Positions 15,501 through 23,235 of a stretch of 24,444 bases of DNA are shown piece after piece; position 1 is the stretch's first letter, and the number at the start of each line of letters is the position of its first letter. The notes under the pieces were generated by a model that worked only from the letters and a program-made list of their open reading frames with translations, ran no database searches and was not told where the DNA came from. The DNA lies in NCBI GenBank assembly GCA_002314605.1, contig DCGO01000075.1:54806-79249 (forward strand), written 5' to 3'. A program made the position numbers and the translations under genes. This DNA is from Lentisphaeria bacterium UBA1776. Lineage in GTDB: Bacteria; Verrucomicrobiota; Lentisphaeria; Victivallales; Victivallaceae.

Positions 15501-16086
15501 AGAGGAAGTGACCTTTTTCCTGGCCGTCTGCACTTGCACGGATCCGCAGAATACGGCGGAATTCTGCCGGAAACTGGCGGAACGTCTGAACCGTCCTCCG
15601 GTAAATGCCGTCATGAAGACAGGAAAAGTGATTTCAACGCCCGGTTTTCTCTCCTTCGATGCAGATGGTGGCGAGGTCGAAGCGGAACTCGGGGCTATTC
15701 CTCTGATCTGCGACTGGCCCTTTGCAATTCACGGCGTTGAGGACAACGGGACTGCCGCATATTACAGCAAAGAGCGCGGGATCTTCACCTTCGTCCCGGT
15801 GCAGGACAACACGATGTACTTTCAGATGCCGCTGGAAAAACCGGCTTCATTCTGGGCGGGAAACCTCTTTACGGCATCCAACCGCAGTCTGAAGCTGACG
15901 CCGGTCCTGTACGGTACGGCAAAACCGTTTATGGAGATCAGCAATTCCGCAGATCGTGAGATCCGGGCGGAGATCGTCTCTCCCCGGCATGCTCCGGTGT
16001 ACGGCGGGAAACGGTTTTCCGTCTCGATTCCCGCCGGCACGGTACGGCGGATCCCGCTTGCGGGAGCGGAAGGCAAACTGCCCTGA
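12580..16086 (+). CDS. Large secreted protein with ThuA/amidotransferase-like N-terminal region and degenerate PHP domain
   Basis: A 1168-residue protein with a signal peptide (1 to about 28, ending PVHA). Residues about 35-330 resemble a class I amidotransferase/ThuA-like fold (KIGFFTEE, YHAVIISLDRG, LETGGNVLLIPQNG, YGKGKIAVISCNL). A PHP-like domain starts at about 367: IGIHSAFSDGKGTVAEYAAAAKRAG, then AFTES (398-402) and PGIEF (430-434). Canonical PHP metal ligands are only partly kept: the first His of HxH is Gly370, and TDH is TES. The rest (about 620-1168) is probably beta-rich and unrecognised, perhaps carbohydrate binding. GGAGGTG precedes the start. It is the last gene of the operon before the alcohol dehydrogenase promoter. 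The function is unknown; a phosphoesterase role is doubtful because of the changed residues. Confidence 0.6.
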   Translation: MQISDRRAVAVFSLVLALLTAWIPVHAERKTDAGPKIGFFTEELRYGDAWKRFGLYSTLKENGMTGHAVNTMAWVFGRISEERIFRELARYHAVIISLDRGFRTADYAGTTRNYRNALRRYLETGGNVLLIPQNGEYRQDHRPEIFNLMFGEYGIRMLREGITDPANHFSYQGHPFLSVRKPKAPSYLTFFRTGNIAGSPMTEGVKKLYFPEWGCGGMWGTMGLSLSKDWIPVVRGEKTARSFITTAETSKNSLFVKAGTLKSEPVLAAYRTYGKGKIAVISCNLMHLTLNAHACDWPAVWEKNGDGKTKSDGTRFLLNTLKFLSGDALANPEIGLYREQTASAAGPARPVNFDRVSFAPPQNCVKGLIGIHSAFSDGKGTVAEYAAAAKRAGYQFLAFTESLEKLTPEKYAALRKACAAVSDHTFYACPGIEFSEANGLRWAFWGEDVIFPEDNIFLGAKDRVNWWGLYNASCNRRPSALLNYDRLHELGDASNLWWYFRVPVKVCRNGRVLARNLNEYLFALNDIRGQGNMVFNGIYAPEKLAEEASACGWNLVYGDVGKAREWLNTKNIFNCGGGYASEGPVIHLWQGINAANAADYAVQQDRQRVRLKLAVSSPAGIREVKVHDGTRGLFRRFDGGGKKQFSAEFDALHDRVHHLVLEVTDRNGRSAVSPEVLIQNPYYAITRCTDNLNLLGYSTLLMHPPCHQVPVLRDFEDTYSARLDMNKKDLAPVAGIDTGVPFLFKPCAELNISISTEKGDQPGGSNQLDELNAVLQRYPVNSNEISILTQDSKRRVRTDKRHRPDRRMTYTYYSFFPLGEGQPIADIKHTAYLMRSRIRPSSKAVRPWLAEDDYRGGLMYHRISLKFKRDAVLKGEVPIRLISLFSGSKYYSEERGFHDRFAVETPEGVTEGPACIARSGELKNGGFATLLSSNSARRIMVLPQSGSMRPKFQLAKNGTLVIGFGSHGQKIKAGEEVTFFLAVCTCTDPQNTAEFCRKLAERLNRPPVNAVMKTGKVISTPGFLSFDADGGEVEAELGAIPLICDWPFAIHGVEDNGTAAYYSKERGIFTFVPVQDNTMYFQMPLEKPASFWAGNLFTASNRSLKLTPVLYGTAKPFMEISNSADREIRAEIVSPRHAPVYGGKRFSVSIPAGTVRRIPLAGAEGKLP

Positions 16087-16123
16087 AATGAACCTTACAC
16101 AGCTGCCTTTTGCATCAATTCAT

Positions 16124-16144
16124 CCGGAAAATGACAGTTTCCGG
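16124..16144 (+). terminator. Small hairpin after the PHP-like gene
   Basis: CCGGAAA (16124-16130) and TTTCCGG (16138-16144) form a perfect 7-bp stem with a 7-nt loop, 38 nt beyond the stop. Only three T residues follow, and the stem abuts the next promoter's -35. It may attenuate read-through, but it is a weak terminator at best. Confidence 0.35.
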
Positions 16145-16145
16145 T

Positions 16146-16174
16146 TTGACAAACCTTGTTTCCGGTCCTATATT
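16146..16174 (+). promoter_or_regulatory. Near-consensus sigma-70-type promoter for the alcohol dehydrogenase
   Basis: TTGACA (16146-16151, perfect -35) and TATATT (16169-16174) are separated by exactly 17 nt. Transcription would start near 16181, leaving a leader of about 55 nt before the ATG at 16235, with AAGGGAAAG as ribosome-binding site. No operator was recognised, so this gene may be expressed independently of the operon upstream. Confidence 0.75.
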
Positions 16175-16234
16175 CTCCCCGGCAGGATTTGAAGCCCTGT
16201 ATGATCTGAAACAGAAACAGAAGGGAAAGCGTGT

Positions 16235-17293
16235 ATGAAAGGTTTTGCAATGCTGGGGATCGGGAAGACAGGCTGGATCGAGAAAACCCGTCCCGTATGT
16301 GGTCCCCTGGACGCGGTCGTGCGTCCCATCGCCGTGTCCCCCTGTACTTCCGACATTCATACCGTCTGGGAGGGAGCGCTGGGGGAACGCAAGGACATGA
16401 TCCTCGGCCACGAAGCCTGCGGGATCGTCGATGAAGTTGGCGCTCTGGTCAAAGATTTCAAGCCCGGAGACAAGGTGATCGTCTCCGCCATTACACCGGA
16501 CTGGGGAGATGTCAACTCCCAGCGCGGGTTTGCCATGCACTCCACCGGGATGCTTGCCGGGTGGAAATTCTCCAATTTCAAGGACGGCGTCTTTGCGGAA
16601 TATTTCCATGTGAATGAAGCCGATGCCAATCTGGCGTTGCTCCCAGAAGGCATGGACCCCGGCACGGCGGTCATGGTGTGCGATATGATGCCCACGGGTT
16701 TCCACTCGGTGGAGCTTGCGGATGTGCAGTTCGGCGATGACGTGGCGGTGATCGGCATCGGTCCGGTTGGTTTGATGGCCACGGCGGGATGCGCTCTGCG
16801 CGGCGCGGCCAATATCTTCTGCGTCGGGACCAGAGCCAAGTGCAAAGAGGTCGCCGAAGTTTACGGCGCCACATCTTTCATCAATTACAAGGAGGGCGAT
16901 ATCGCCGATCAGATCCTGGACCTGACCCACGGCAGGGGTGTGGACAAGGTCTGCATCGCCGGCGGTACGGTGGATACCTTCGAACAGGCCGTCCGGATGG
17001 TGAAGCCGGGGGGGATCATCGGTGCGGTGAACTACCTCGGCAGCGGGGATTATGTGAAGATCCCGCGCATTGCCTGGGGCTGCGGCATGAGCCACAAGAC
17101 CATCCGCTGCGGTCTGATGCCCGGCGGACGGGTGCGCAGCGAAAAACTTGCCGCCATGGTCACGGCGGGCCGTGTGGATCCGGGGCTCATGCTTACCCAT
17201 AAGTATCACGGTTTCGAGCACATGGAGGAATCTCTGCTGATGATGCACTCCAAGGCGGCGGACCTGATCAAGCCGGTCGTCTATATTGATTGA
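16235..17293 (+). CDS. adh: NADP-dependent zinc alcohol dehydrogenase, TbADH/CbADH type
   Basis: A 352-residue medium-chain dehydrogenase that follows the secondary alcohol dehydrogenases of Thermoanaerobacter brockii and Clostridium beijerinckii almost position for position. The start MKGFAMLGIGKTGWIEKTRP, the zinc ligands Cys37 (SPCTSDIHT), His59-Glu60 (GHEA) and Asp150 (CDMMPTG), and the stretch GMLAGWKFSNFKDGVF are all present. Gly198-Thr199-Arg200 and Tyr218 match the NADP-specificity residues Gly-Ser-Arg-Tyr, with a conservative Ser-to-Thr change. The structural zinc site is absent, as in those enzymes. It should interconvert secondary alcohols and ketones in the cytoplasm. It has its own strong promoter and a terminator behind it, so it may serve fermentation rather than the upstream operon. 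Confidence 0.92.
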   Translation: MKGFAMLGIGKTGWIEKTRPVCGPLDAVVRPIAVSPCTSDIHTVWEGALGERKDMILGHEACGIVDEVGALVKDFKPGDKVIVSAITPDWGDVNSQRGFAMHSTGMLAGWKFSNFKDGVFAEYFHVNEADANLALLPEGMDPGTAVMVCDMMPTGFHSVELADVQFGDDVAVIGIGPVGLMATAGCALRGAANIFCVGTRAKCKEVAEVYGATSFINYKEGDIADQILDLTHGRGVDKVCIAGGTVDTFEQAVRMVKPGGIIGAVNYLGSGDYVKIPRIAWGCGMSHKTIRCGLMPGGRVRSEKLAAMVTAGRVDPGLMLTHKYHGFEHMEESLLMMHSKAADLIKPVVYID

Positions 17294-17305
17294 TCCCGGG
17301 GAAAA

Positions 17306-17340
17306 CGCCGGAAGACCGGAAGAAAATCCGGTCCCCGGCG
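17306..17340. terminator. Hairpin between convergent genes, probably bidirectional
   Basis: CGCCGG (17306-17311) and GACCGG (17314-17319) pair with CCGGTC (17328-17333) and CCGGCG (17335-17340) around a short A-rich loop, with a small internal bulge. On the minus strand the stem is followed by TTTT, so it best serves the operon ending at 17384. On the plus strand it follows the dehydrogenase stop by 12 nt but lacks a T tract. The sharing by both strands is inference. Confidence 0.6.
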
Positions 17341-17383
17341 ATGTGATCCATGATTTTTCGACCGTGAGGCCCCTGGAATCGCG

Positions 17384-19297
17384 TTATTTCCGTGGTCCCG
17401 TATTTTTTTCCTGAAAACAGAGGATCAGATACATTGGATTTCCGGAGAGTTCAATGACATTCTGCCGGATCAATGCGGACCCTCCCAGCGGGCAGAATAC
17501 TTTTTCAACGGCCCGGTCCGTATAAATTCTTGCTGCCGTATTTCTGACGAATGCGTGTTCGATCAGGTCAACGGAACTGCGCTGTTTCCGGCTTCGGTCC
17601 AGCGGGTGAAGCTGAATATCGTAATCCAAAGCAAGCAGATGCGCTGTATTGCCCCGCAGAGATACGGCAAAACCTTCCGCCCGGATTTCCGGCAGCCGTG
17701 CTCCGTGCTGATGAACCAGTTCCATGATCCCGGAAGGCCTACGGGACAAATTGCGGAAAAAACCATTCCGGAGTTTCACCCATTCGTCTTTGCCTGAATA
17801 ACCAAACTGCTGATGCTGAAGCCAGTGCAAATCCTCGAAACTGCCGTCCGGGTGCTGCGGCATCCCCGTCAGGTTCTCTGGACCGAAGGAAAAAACTTTT
17901 CCTCCGGAGGCCAGATATTGTTCCATGCCGCTTTTTTCCTCCGGCGTCATTACCGCAGCGGAGGGCAGAAACACGCACGGAATTCCGGAGGCGTTTTCCG
18001 GAAAGGAAAAAATCGTCTCCGCCGGGATCCCCGCCCTGCTCAGGTGAGACATCAATTCGCGGTAATCCAGCGTGGAACCGGTCTCGCAGGCCCCGAAAAA
18101 GGAATCGGTCTTGGTGGTCTCTGAAAAATAGACCGCACAGGCGGAACGCAGTTCTCCGGAAAAAAGTTCCGGATGCGCTTTTTCGAAGGCAAACGCCCGC
18201 GCAACCGGCGAAGCATCATCCGGAAGTTCTTTCAGCAGCTCTCCGGAAAGCCCGAGATTCCCCTTCAGGGTGGAAAACCATGTGGAAAAACCGTTCAGAT
18301 GGTTCAGTGCCCACAGGTGTTCCGCCGAATCGGGAAAGAAACCGTATCCGATGGCGGTCACGGGAACATGGTATTTCTTTGAAATCCCGGCGTGATAAGA
18401 ACAGGAAGCCAGACGTTCGGGCACATCCCCCGGTTCGTTGCCGCAGATCTCCAGATTCAACCGGTTGTCGCCGCGCAGAAATTCATGGGGGCTCTGGGCA
18501 TTGCAGTTGTTACCGCCGTAAGCCCCGGAAGTGCAGCAGCTCATCAGCGGAAAATTTTCCGGCAGAGATGCTTTGACATACTTCATGAATTCCCCCACCG
18601 ACTCCCGGCGCATTCTGAGGTATCCGATCCAGCGGGGATTGCCCCAGTTTCCCCAAAAAGAGGTATCGGAAGCCGGAGGCAGCTCAAATTTGAGTTTTGC
18701 CCGGCAATGGGGACAGCTGCACTGATAAAAGCCCCCGAAATAGATCATGTCATCGCACATAAGTCCCCGGATCCCGGTTTCCGGCAGGAGCCGCTGCAGG
18801 TATTTCCGGTAAGCTTTCCGGAATCCGGGATTGTTGAAGCAGAACATATCGGCGCTGTATTGTCTGACGTATGCCGGTGCATCCGTACGCCGGTCGATCA
18901 TGCGCCATGAATCAAGCCGTTCGCCGTTGAAGCTCCAGCTTGCCGCTGCCTCCCTGGAAGGCGGGAAGGGGAGGTGGCGCATGTATTTGAACATGAGTTC
19001 CCGAACCTCTGCCGGATTATTGTACCGGTGAATCAGAGTGCAGGAATGATGGTCAAACAACTGGATCCCGTATTCATCCAGAATTCTGGCAGTTTCCTTC
19101 AGATAATCGTGCAGAATATCCCAGAATGGGAGAAAATCCCAGCGGAAATGCGCCCCGAAAATCACGGCTGTATCCGCATTGGCCCGGGCAAACGTCTCCG
19201 CCCGCTGCCGGATCCGGTCAAAAACACTTTCATTCCCGATTTCAAGGTCCGGAAGGGTGACCCACCAGCTCAAAGCTCTCATCCGATACCCCGCCAT
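17384..19297 (-). CDS. Cytoplasmic GH42-like TIM-barrel glycosidase with trimerisation-like domain
   Basis: A 637-residue protein without a signal peptide. The N-terminal 350 residues look like a TIM barrel, with TGIRGLMCDDMIYFGGFYQC and the Cys-rich CSCPHCRAKL, a motif seen in GH42-type and related beta-galactosidase-like proteins. From about residue 400 a Rossmann-like region (CAVYFSETTKTDSFFG, YRELMSHLSRAGIPAE, VFLPSAAVMTPEEKSGMEQYLASGGKVFSFG) matches the GH42 trimerisation domain. I cannot name the catalytic Glu pair with certainty. The ATG at 19297 overlaps the pseudopilin stop as TGATG and has no clear ribosome-binding site, so translation is probably coupled; ATG 19282 is an alternative. 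The frame upstream to 19510 lies inside the pseudopilin and was not used. It is the last gene of the operon. Confidence 0.65.
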   Translation of the reverse strand: MAGYRMRALSWWVTLPDLEIGNESVFDRIRQRAETFARANADTAVIFGAHFRWDFLPFWDILHDYLKETARILDEYGIQLFDHHSCTLIHRYNNPAEVRELMFKYMRHLPFPPSREAAASWSFNGERLDSWRMIDRRTDAPAYVRQYSADMFCFNNPGFRKAYRKYLQRLLPETGIRGLMCDDMIYFGGFYQCSCPHCRAKLKFELPPASDTSFWGNWGNPRWIGYLRMRRESVGEFMKYVKASLPENFPLMSCCTSGAYGGNNCNAQSPHEFLRGDNRLNLEICGNEPGDVPERLASCSYHAGISKKYHVPVTAIGYGFFPDSAEHLWALNHLNGFSTWFSTLKGNLGLSGELLKELPDDASPVARAFAFEKAHPELFSGELRSACAVYFSETTKTDSFFGACETGSTLDYRELMSHLSRAGIPAETIFSFPENASGIPCVFLPSAAVMTPEEKSGMEQYLASGGKVFSFGPENLTGMPQHPDGSFEDLHWLQHQQFGYSGKDEWVKLRNGFFRNLSRRPSGIMELVHQHGARLPEIRAEGFAVSLRGNTAHLLALDYDIQLHPLDRSRKQRSSVDLIEHAFVRNTAARIYTDRAVEKVFCPLGGSALIRQNVIELSGNPMYLILCFQEKNTGPRK

Positions 19298-20100
19298 CAG
19301 TTGCCGGTGCTGTACTGGGAGGAGCCGCCGGTTGGATAGACAACGCGTTCCCGGCAGTAGTAGGAGATTCCGCCGGCAGCCATGGCCCGGATATCGGCAG
19401 CGGCGGCGTGGCCGTCCGCGAATGCCCCGGCGATTTGTCCCGGACCGTGCTGAGCCACCGTCATTCCGGTTTCCCCGATGGTGGCGACATTGGGATTGAA
19501 CGTGTACCACGGCATGTAAGTACTGGAACTCAAACGGATTGCATCGGCATAGAGGATCGCCTTGGACGGCGCCGCATCCTTGTAGTAGAAACTTGCCCCG
19601 CTTCCTCCCTGGAAGACCCGGACCGGATTTTTGAAGAGGTTGATACTGCCGGCCGAGGTCGGAAAACGTATCGCCCCGTATGAGTGGCCGGAATCATATG
19701 CATCATCTTTATTTCCCGAGGTATATTTGGCCAGCACCGATGGACAGAGAAGCAGCTTTTTTTCTTTCAGATATTTTGCATCAAAGAGAACCTGATACCA
19801 CAGCTTGGCCGATCCTCCGGCCGGTGTGTATGCGGTCATCGGGATAAAGCCTTTGGAGTCATCCGCATACAAGGTTGCCGTGAGTGCGATCTGTTTAAGA
19901 TTGCCCAGACAGTTGCTTTTATTGGCGGCCTCCCGCGCATTATTCAGCGCCGGCAGCAGCATGGCCGCCAGGATCGCGATGATGGCGATCACCACCAGCA
20001 ATTCGATCAGCGTAAAACACTGCTTGAATTGCAATGATGACGGTAGAGAGCTGAAAGATGAAACGGGGAGGCCAGAGGATGCACAATGTTTTTTCTGCAT
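19297..20100 (-). CDS. Type IV pseudopilin-like protein, second copy
   Basis: A 267-residue protein. The leader MQKKH...FKQC is 28 residues long, exactly as in the copy at 10464-11261, and is followed by FTLIELLVVIAIIAILAAM and LLPALNNAREAANKSNC. The residue before Phe is Cys rather than Gly. The body contains LGNLKQIALTATLYADDSKGF and, near the end, QHGPGQIAGAFADGHAAAADI, an H-x10-DG variant of the family motif. AAGGAG upstream sets the start at ATG 20100; the frame to 20214 reads through this ribosome-binding site and into the previous gene. It lies 55 nt after the LamG-GH42 gene and overlaps the next gene by 1 nt. It is probably membrane-inserted and processed by prepilin peptidase; its role in glycan use is inferred. 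Confidence 0.85.
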   Translation of the reverse strand: MQKKHCASSGLPVSSFSSLPSSLQFKQCFTLIELLVVIAIIAILAAMLLPALNNAREAANKSNCLGNLKQIALTATLYADDSKGFIPMTAYTPAGGSAKLWYQVLFDAKYLKEKKLLLCPSVLAKYTSGNKDDAYDSGHSYGAIRFPTSAGSINLFKNPVRVFQGGSGASFYYKDAAPSKAILYADAIRLSSSTYMPWYTFNPNVATIGETGMTVAQHGPGQIAGAFADGHAAAADIRAMAAGGISYYCRERVVYPTGGSSQYSTGN

Positions 20101-20155
20101 TTTAAACTCCTTCATTGATACGGTTGTAAACAGGACCTGAAACCATAACCCTTTG

Positions 20156-23100
20156 CTATTTTTCCGGAGCCGTGAGTTTATAATATCTTGTGGCACCGAA
20201 CGGGACCTGTTCATCCGTGAATTTCTTCACATTTTTTCCCATGACTTTACCGGAAAAGACCTCCACGACATCCGCCGGGGCTTTCAGGAAGAATGTCTTA
20301 TCTCCGGCTGAAGCCGCATGCAGCGCCAGATAGCTTTTGTTGCAGGCAAAGACATCGAAACTTTTCGAATAACGGTGCACTCCGGCAAATTCGTAAAGTC
20401 CGGCCAGCAGTTTCATGTCAAACGGCATCAGGGTATAGACACTGGTCCACCCGGAAAATTTCCGGACCGCCAGCGCCGGTCTTCCGGCGGCGGTACCAAG
20501 GATCTCGGCAGCAGAGTCGTTCACATACACAAAGGGACCGGCCAGATACTCCTTCTGCTTCCGGTCCGCATATTTGGTAATGAGATGCGCTTTCCCGGAA
20601 AATGACAGGCTTGCCGGAAGCTGTTTCATTTCCAGTCCGAACGAGATCCCTGTCAGATCACGCATGGTATCCGTACCGAATCCTTTGCTGCTGATCAGGC
20701 CCGGTGCGTAGCTCCAGCAGACGGTACTGTTGTTCCGGCAAACCTTGGCTTTGATTTTTGCCAGTTTTTCCGGCATCAGTTCAAAGGTGTTGACAAAAAG
20801 ATAGAGTTTGTAGTCCGGCATTTTCGGATTGTCGATGTCGCTTAATAAATAGGAATCAAATGGAGCTCCGGCATTGTGCATGGCATCGTAGAGACTGAGC
20901 ACATGGTCCTGCAGAAAGTTCCGGTTCCGATTGAAGCCGGAATGACGCATGCTCTCTTCATCGTAAACAAGCGCGACTTCCGCAACTGAAGACATGTCGT
21001 CCTTGAGCTGATTTGCGGCCTGTTTCTGCAGACGGGCCATTTCGTCCATAATATGTTCTTCGTGATAACAGTATGCAGGAAGCCCCAGAAACCAGCAGCC
21101 CATCTGCATGGCGGATGCAAGGGCGAATCCACGGCGGATCTGCATACAGGATTCCTGCCAGTTCCGCGGAGCCCCGAAAATCGGACTGGGGAAGAGGTGT
21201 GTCCGCAAATCGTGTTCCTGCCAGATCAGTTTTCGGTGAAGATTGCCGCTCCCCGTAAAGGGATTGAGCGTGACTCCGGGCAGTCCCACGGCCCGGCGGT
21301 TGTAGGTGATGGGGGTGGCAATATTGTCCACCGAATCCAGCCGGAGTACTCGGCCTAAAGTAAAAACGGCGCTGGTGAACTGGGTGGGGCTGTGAGACGC
21401 GGAATAGTGCAGCGGATAGCCGTAGTAGATCGTAACCGTTTTTTTACCGCCGCATCCCCGCTTCAGGGCGGAGGTCATGTCGGATACGCTTTTGACCGTA
21501 TAATCATCCATGTACTTCCGGAAGTCATAGCAGGGACGGGCCTTCACCGGATCACGGAAATTGAAGTGTTCGCTGGACAGCCGGAATTCCGGGGCGGGAA
21601 CTTCCGCTGCGGCCAGAGTCACCTGCGGATCATTCCATGCCTTTTGCAGCGCGGCATTTGTCCGGTAATGCTCTTTGAGCCACTTCCGGAAGGTCTCCCG
21701 GGTGGACTTGCTGTAGCCGCCGACGCCGCCGGTGAAACAGCCGGGCCAGTACCACTCTCCTCCGCCGGCCATGAAAAGTTTATAGTCATAGACCCGGTTC
21801 CCGTAATCCTGCGCTTCCACATGCCGGGCCAGCGCCTCCAGCATATTTGAGGCGAATTTCCGCCAGACATCCGAGCCGGGATGCCCGGTGTAGTAGATCT
21901 TCAATTCATCGGTGGAACGCCCTGCGGCATAATAAAGCTCCAGTTCCCGCTTATGAGCCTGCTGGAACCAGTGATTCGGCTCCGGGTGAAGAGCGATCTG
22001 AATATATGCATCGGGATTGAGTTCGATCATCTTGCGGATCAATTTGTCAATCAGCGTGAAATCGTACTTTCCGTCCCCGCTCCAGATGTTCGGGAAATCA
22101 TGCCAGGATCCCGGCTGCCCGCCGTACAGTGCAAATCCGGCGGCGGCGAAATCCTCGAACTTTCTGCCGTATTCCGGGTCGATGGTCAGGTTGACCTGAT
22201 TCTGATACAGCAACGGGGCGAACAGCTTATGGTTGATGTCCAGCCGCCACATTCCTTTGTCCCATTTTATCGTGGAAAAAGTCTTGCCGGAACGCTTTTC
22301 GGCCTTCGGCAGATTACGCAGATATGCTTCCGTTTTCGGGAGGCGTTTTTTATAGTCTGGATCATACCCCGGGATCAATTTTTCCATATAGCTGTTGCAG
22401 GGCGGAAGTTTTCCCCACGGATCCAGGGGAGCAAACCGGGAGTATTCCGCCTTTTCACGGTCAAAGATGGCCCTGATCTCTCCGGCGGAAAGAGCGGTTT
22501 CGTAAAGCCTGATATCGTTGACCAGCATGTTGGAATTGACCACATTGATGTTCAGATCCTTTTTCCGGTCGGCACCGATATAGAGGGGGTATCTGCATTT
22601 TTTCAATGTGCTTGTTTTCGAAATTTCCCGCCGCAGAGCATGGACCCCGTTGACATAGACATCCATGGAGCCTTGGCCGAAGACATAAGTGACCAGATTC
22701 CATGTTCCGTTCTGAACTTCCGCCGCCTTGGTATTGACGATCACGGATTTGTCGGGGTACAGGATCATGTGTCCGTAGCCGGAAGTGTGGATGGCGCATG
22801 TTCCGTTGACACTTTCACAGAAAAAGGCAGGCGAGAGGTTCAGTATTTTGCAGTGGATCTGCGGCTTCTCCGGCCGCATTCCCCGGAAGAAAAGGGAATT
22901 GTCCATGGCCCGGGCACCGGCATGATACCAGCAGCAAAGGGTGAACTCTTCTTTCAGCTCCGGGAGTTCCGATGCCGGGATGTAAAACTGCGCCCCCTCT
23001 GCAATACGCAGACCGCCCCGTTCAAAAAGAAAGAGTTTCTGGGGTGAAACGAGGGTGAATCGGCTGCTTTTGTCCTTGACACTGCCTGCCTCCAAGGTCC

Positions 23101-23191
23101 TGTCGAAACGGAAATGGAAGATGGGTTCCGTACCGCAAATGGGCATTACGGTCAGCAGAGTCAGCAAGAGCATTGAATAAAGATGTTTCAT
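20156..23191 (-). CDS. Secreted LamG-domain GH42-like glycosidase
   Basis: A 1011-residue protein with a signal peptide (1 to about 21). Residues about 24-240 form a LamG/concanavalin A-like domain (FHFRFDRTLEAG, FTLCCWYHAG, WNLVTYVFGQGSMDVYVNGV, NDIRLYETALSAGEI), likely for glycan binding. A GH42-like barrel follows: SKSTRETFRKWLKEHYRTNAALQKAWND matches the family helix after the acid/base residue. The acid/base is probably Glu479 in AGGGEWYWP, where GH42 normally has Asn-Glu; the nucleophile is probably Glu659 in IWQEHD. A trimerisation-like domain follows (MPDYKLYLFVNTFELM). The ATG at 23191 has GGAGG 7 nt upstream; a GTG directly before it is less likely. It lies 44 nt after the regulator gene. 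Beta-galactosidase-type activity outside the cell is likely; the exact linkage is not known. Confidence 0.75.
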   Translation of the reverse strand: MKHLYSMLLLTLLTVMPICGTEPIFHFRFDRTLEAGSVKDKSSRFTLVSPQKLFLFERGGLRIAEGAQFYIPASELPELKEEFTLCCWYHAGARAMDNSLFFRGMRPEKPQIHCKILNLSPAFFCESVNGTCAIHTSGYGHMILYPDKSVIVNTKAAEVQNGTWNLVTYVFGQGSMDVYVNGVHALRREISKTSTLKKCRYPLYIGADRKKDLNINVVNSNMLVNDIRLYETALSAGEIRAIFDREKAEYSRFAPLDPWGKLPPCNSYMEKLIPGYDPDYKKRLPKTEAYLRNLPKAEKRSGKTFSTIKWDKGMWRLDINHKLFAPLLYQNQVNLTIDPEYGRKFEDFAAAGFALYGGQPGSWHDFPNIWSGDGKYDFTLIDKLIRKMIELNPDAYIQIALHPEPNHWFQQAHKRELELYYAAGRSTDELKIYYTGHPGSDVWRKFASNMLEALARHVEAQDYGNRVYDYKLFMAGGGEWYWPGCFTGGVGGYSKSTRETFRKWLKEHYRTNAALQKAWNDPQVTLAAAEVPAPEFRLSSEHFNFRDPVKARPCYDFRKYMDDYTVKSVSDMTSALKRGCGGKKTVTIYYGYPLHYSASHSPTQFTSAVFTLGRVLRLDSVDNIATPITYNRRAVGLPGVTLNPFTGSGNLHRKLIWQEHDLRTHLFPSPIFGAPRNWQESCMQIRRGFALASAMQMGCWFLGLPAYCYHEEHIMDEMARLQKQAANQLKDDMSSVAEVALVYDEESMRHSGFNRNRNFLQDHVLSLYDAMHNAGAPFDSYLLSDIDNPKMPDYKLYLFVNTFELMPEKLAKIKAKVCRNNSTVCWSYAPGLISSKGFGTDTMRDLTGISFGLEMKQLPASLSFSGKAHLITKYADRKQKEYLAGPFVYVNDSAAEILGTAAGRPALAVRKFSGWTSVYTLMPFDMKLLAGLYEFAGVHRYSKSFDVFACNKSYLALHAASAGDKTFFLKAPADVVEVFSGKVMGKNVKKFTDEQVPFGATRYYKLTAPEK

Positions 23192-23235
23192 CACGATTCC
23201 TCCTTCGGTATGTAAAAATTTGCCGTTTCCGGTTT

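Noticed and set aside
177..17300. Very frequent TTCCGG/CCGGAA hexamers, considered as a dispersed regulatory or uptake motif
   Set aside because: They occur mainly inside genes as Phe-Arg, Pro-Glu and Ser-Gly codon pairs, so codon preference explains them. A count against shuffled synonymous codons would be needed to claim more.
19298..19510. Possible N-terminal extension of the GH42-like protein up to 19510
   Set aside because: The extra 71 residues lie inside the pseudopilin gene in another frame and are Arg- and Gly-rich without structure. The TGATG overlap offers a natural start.
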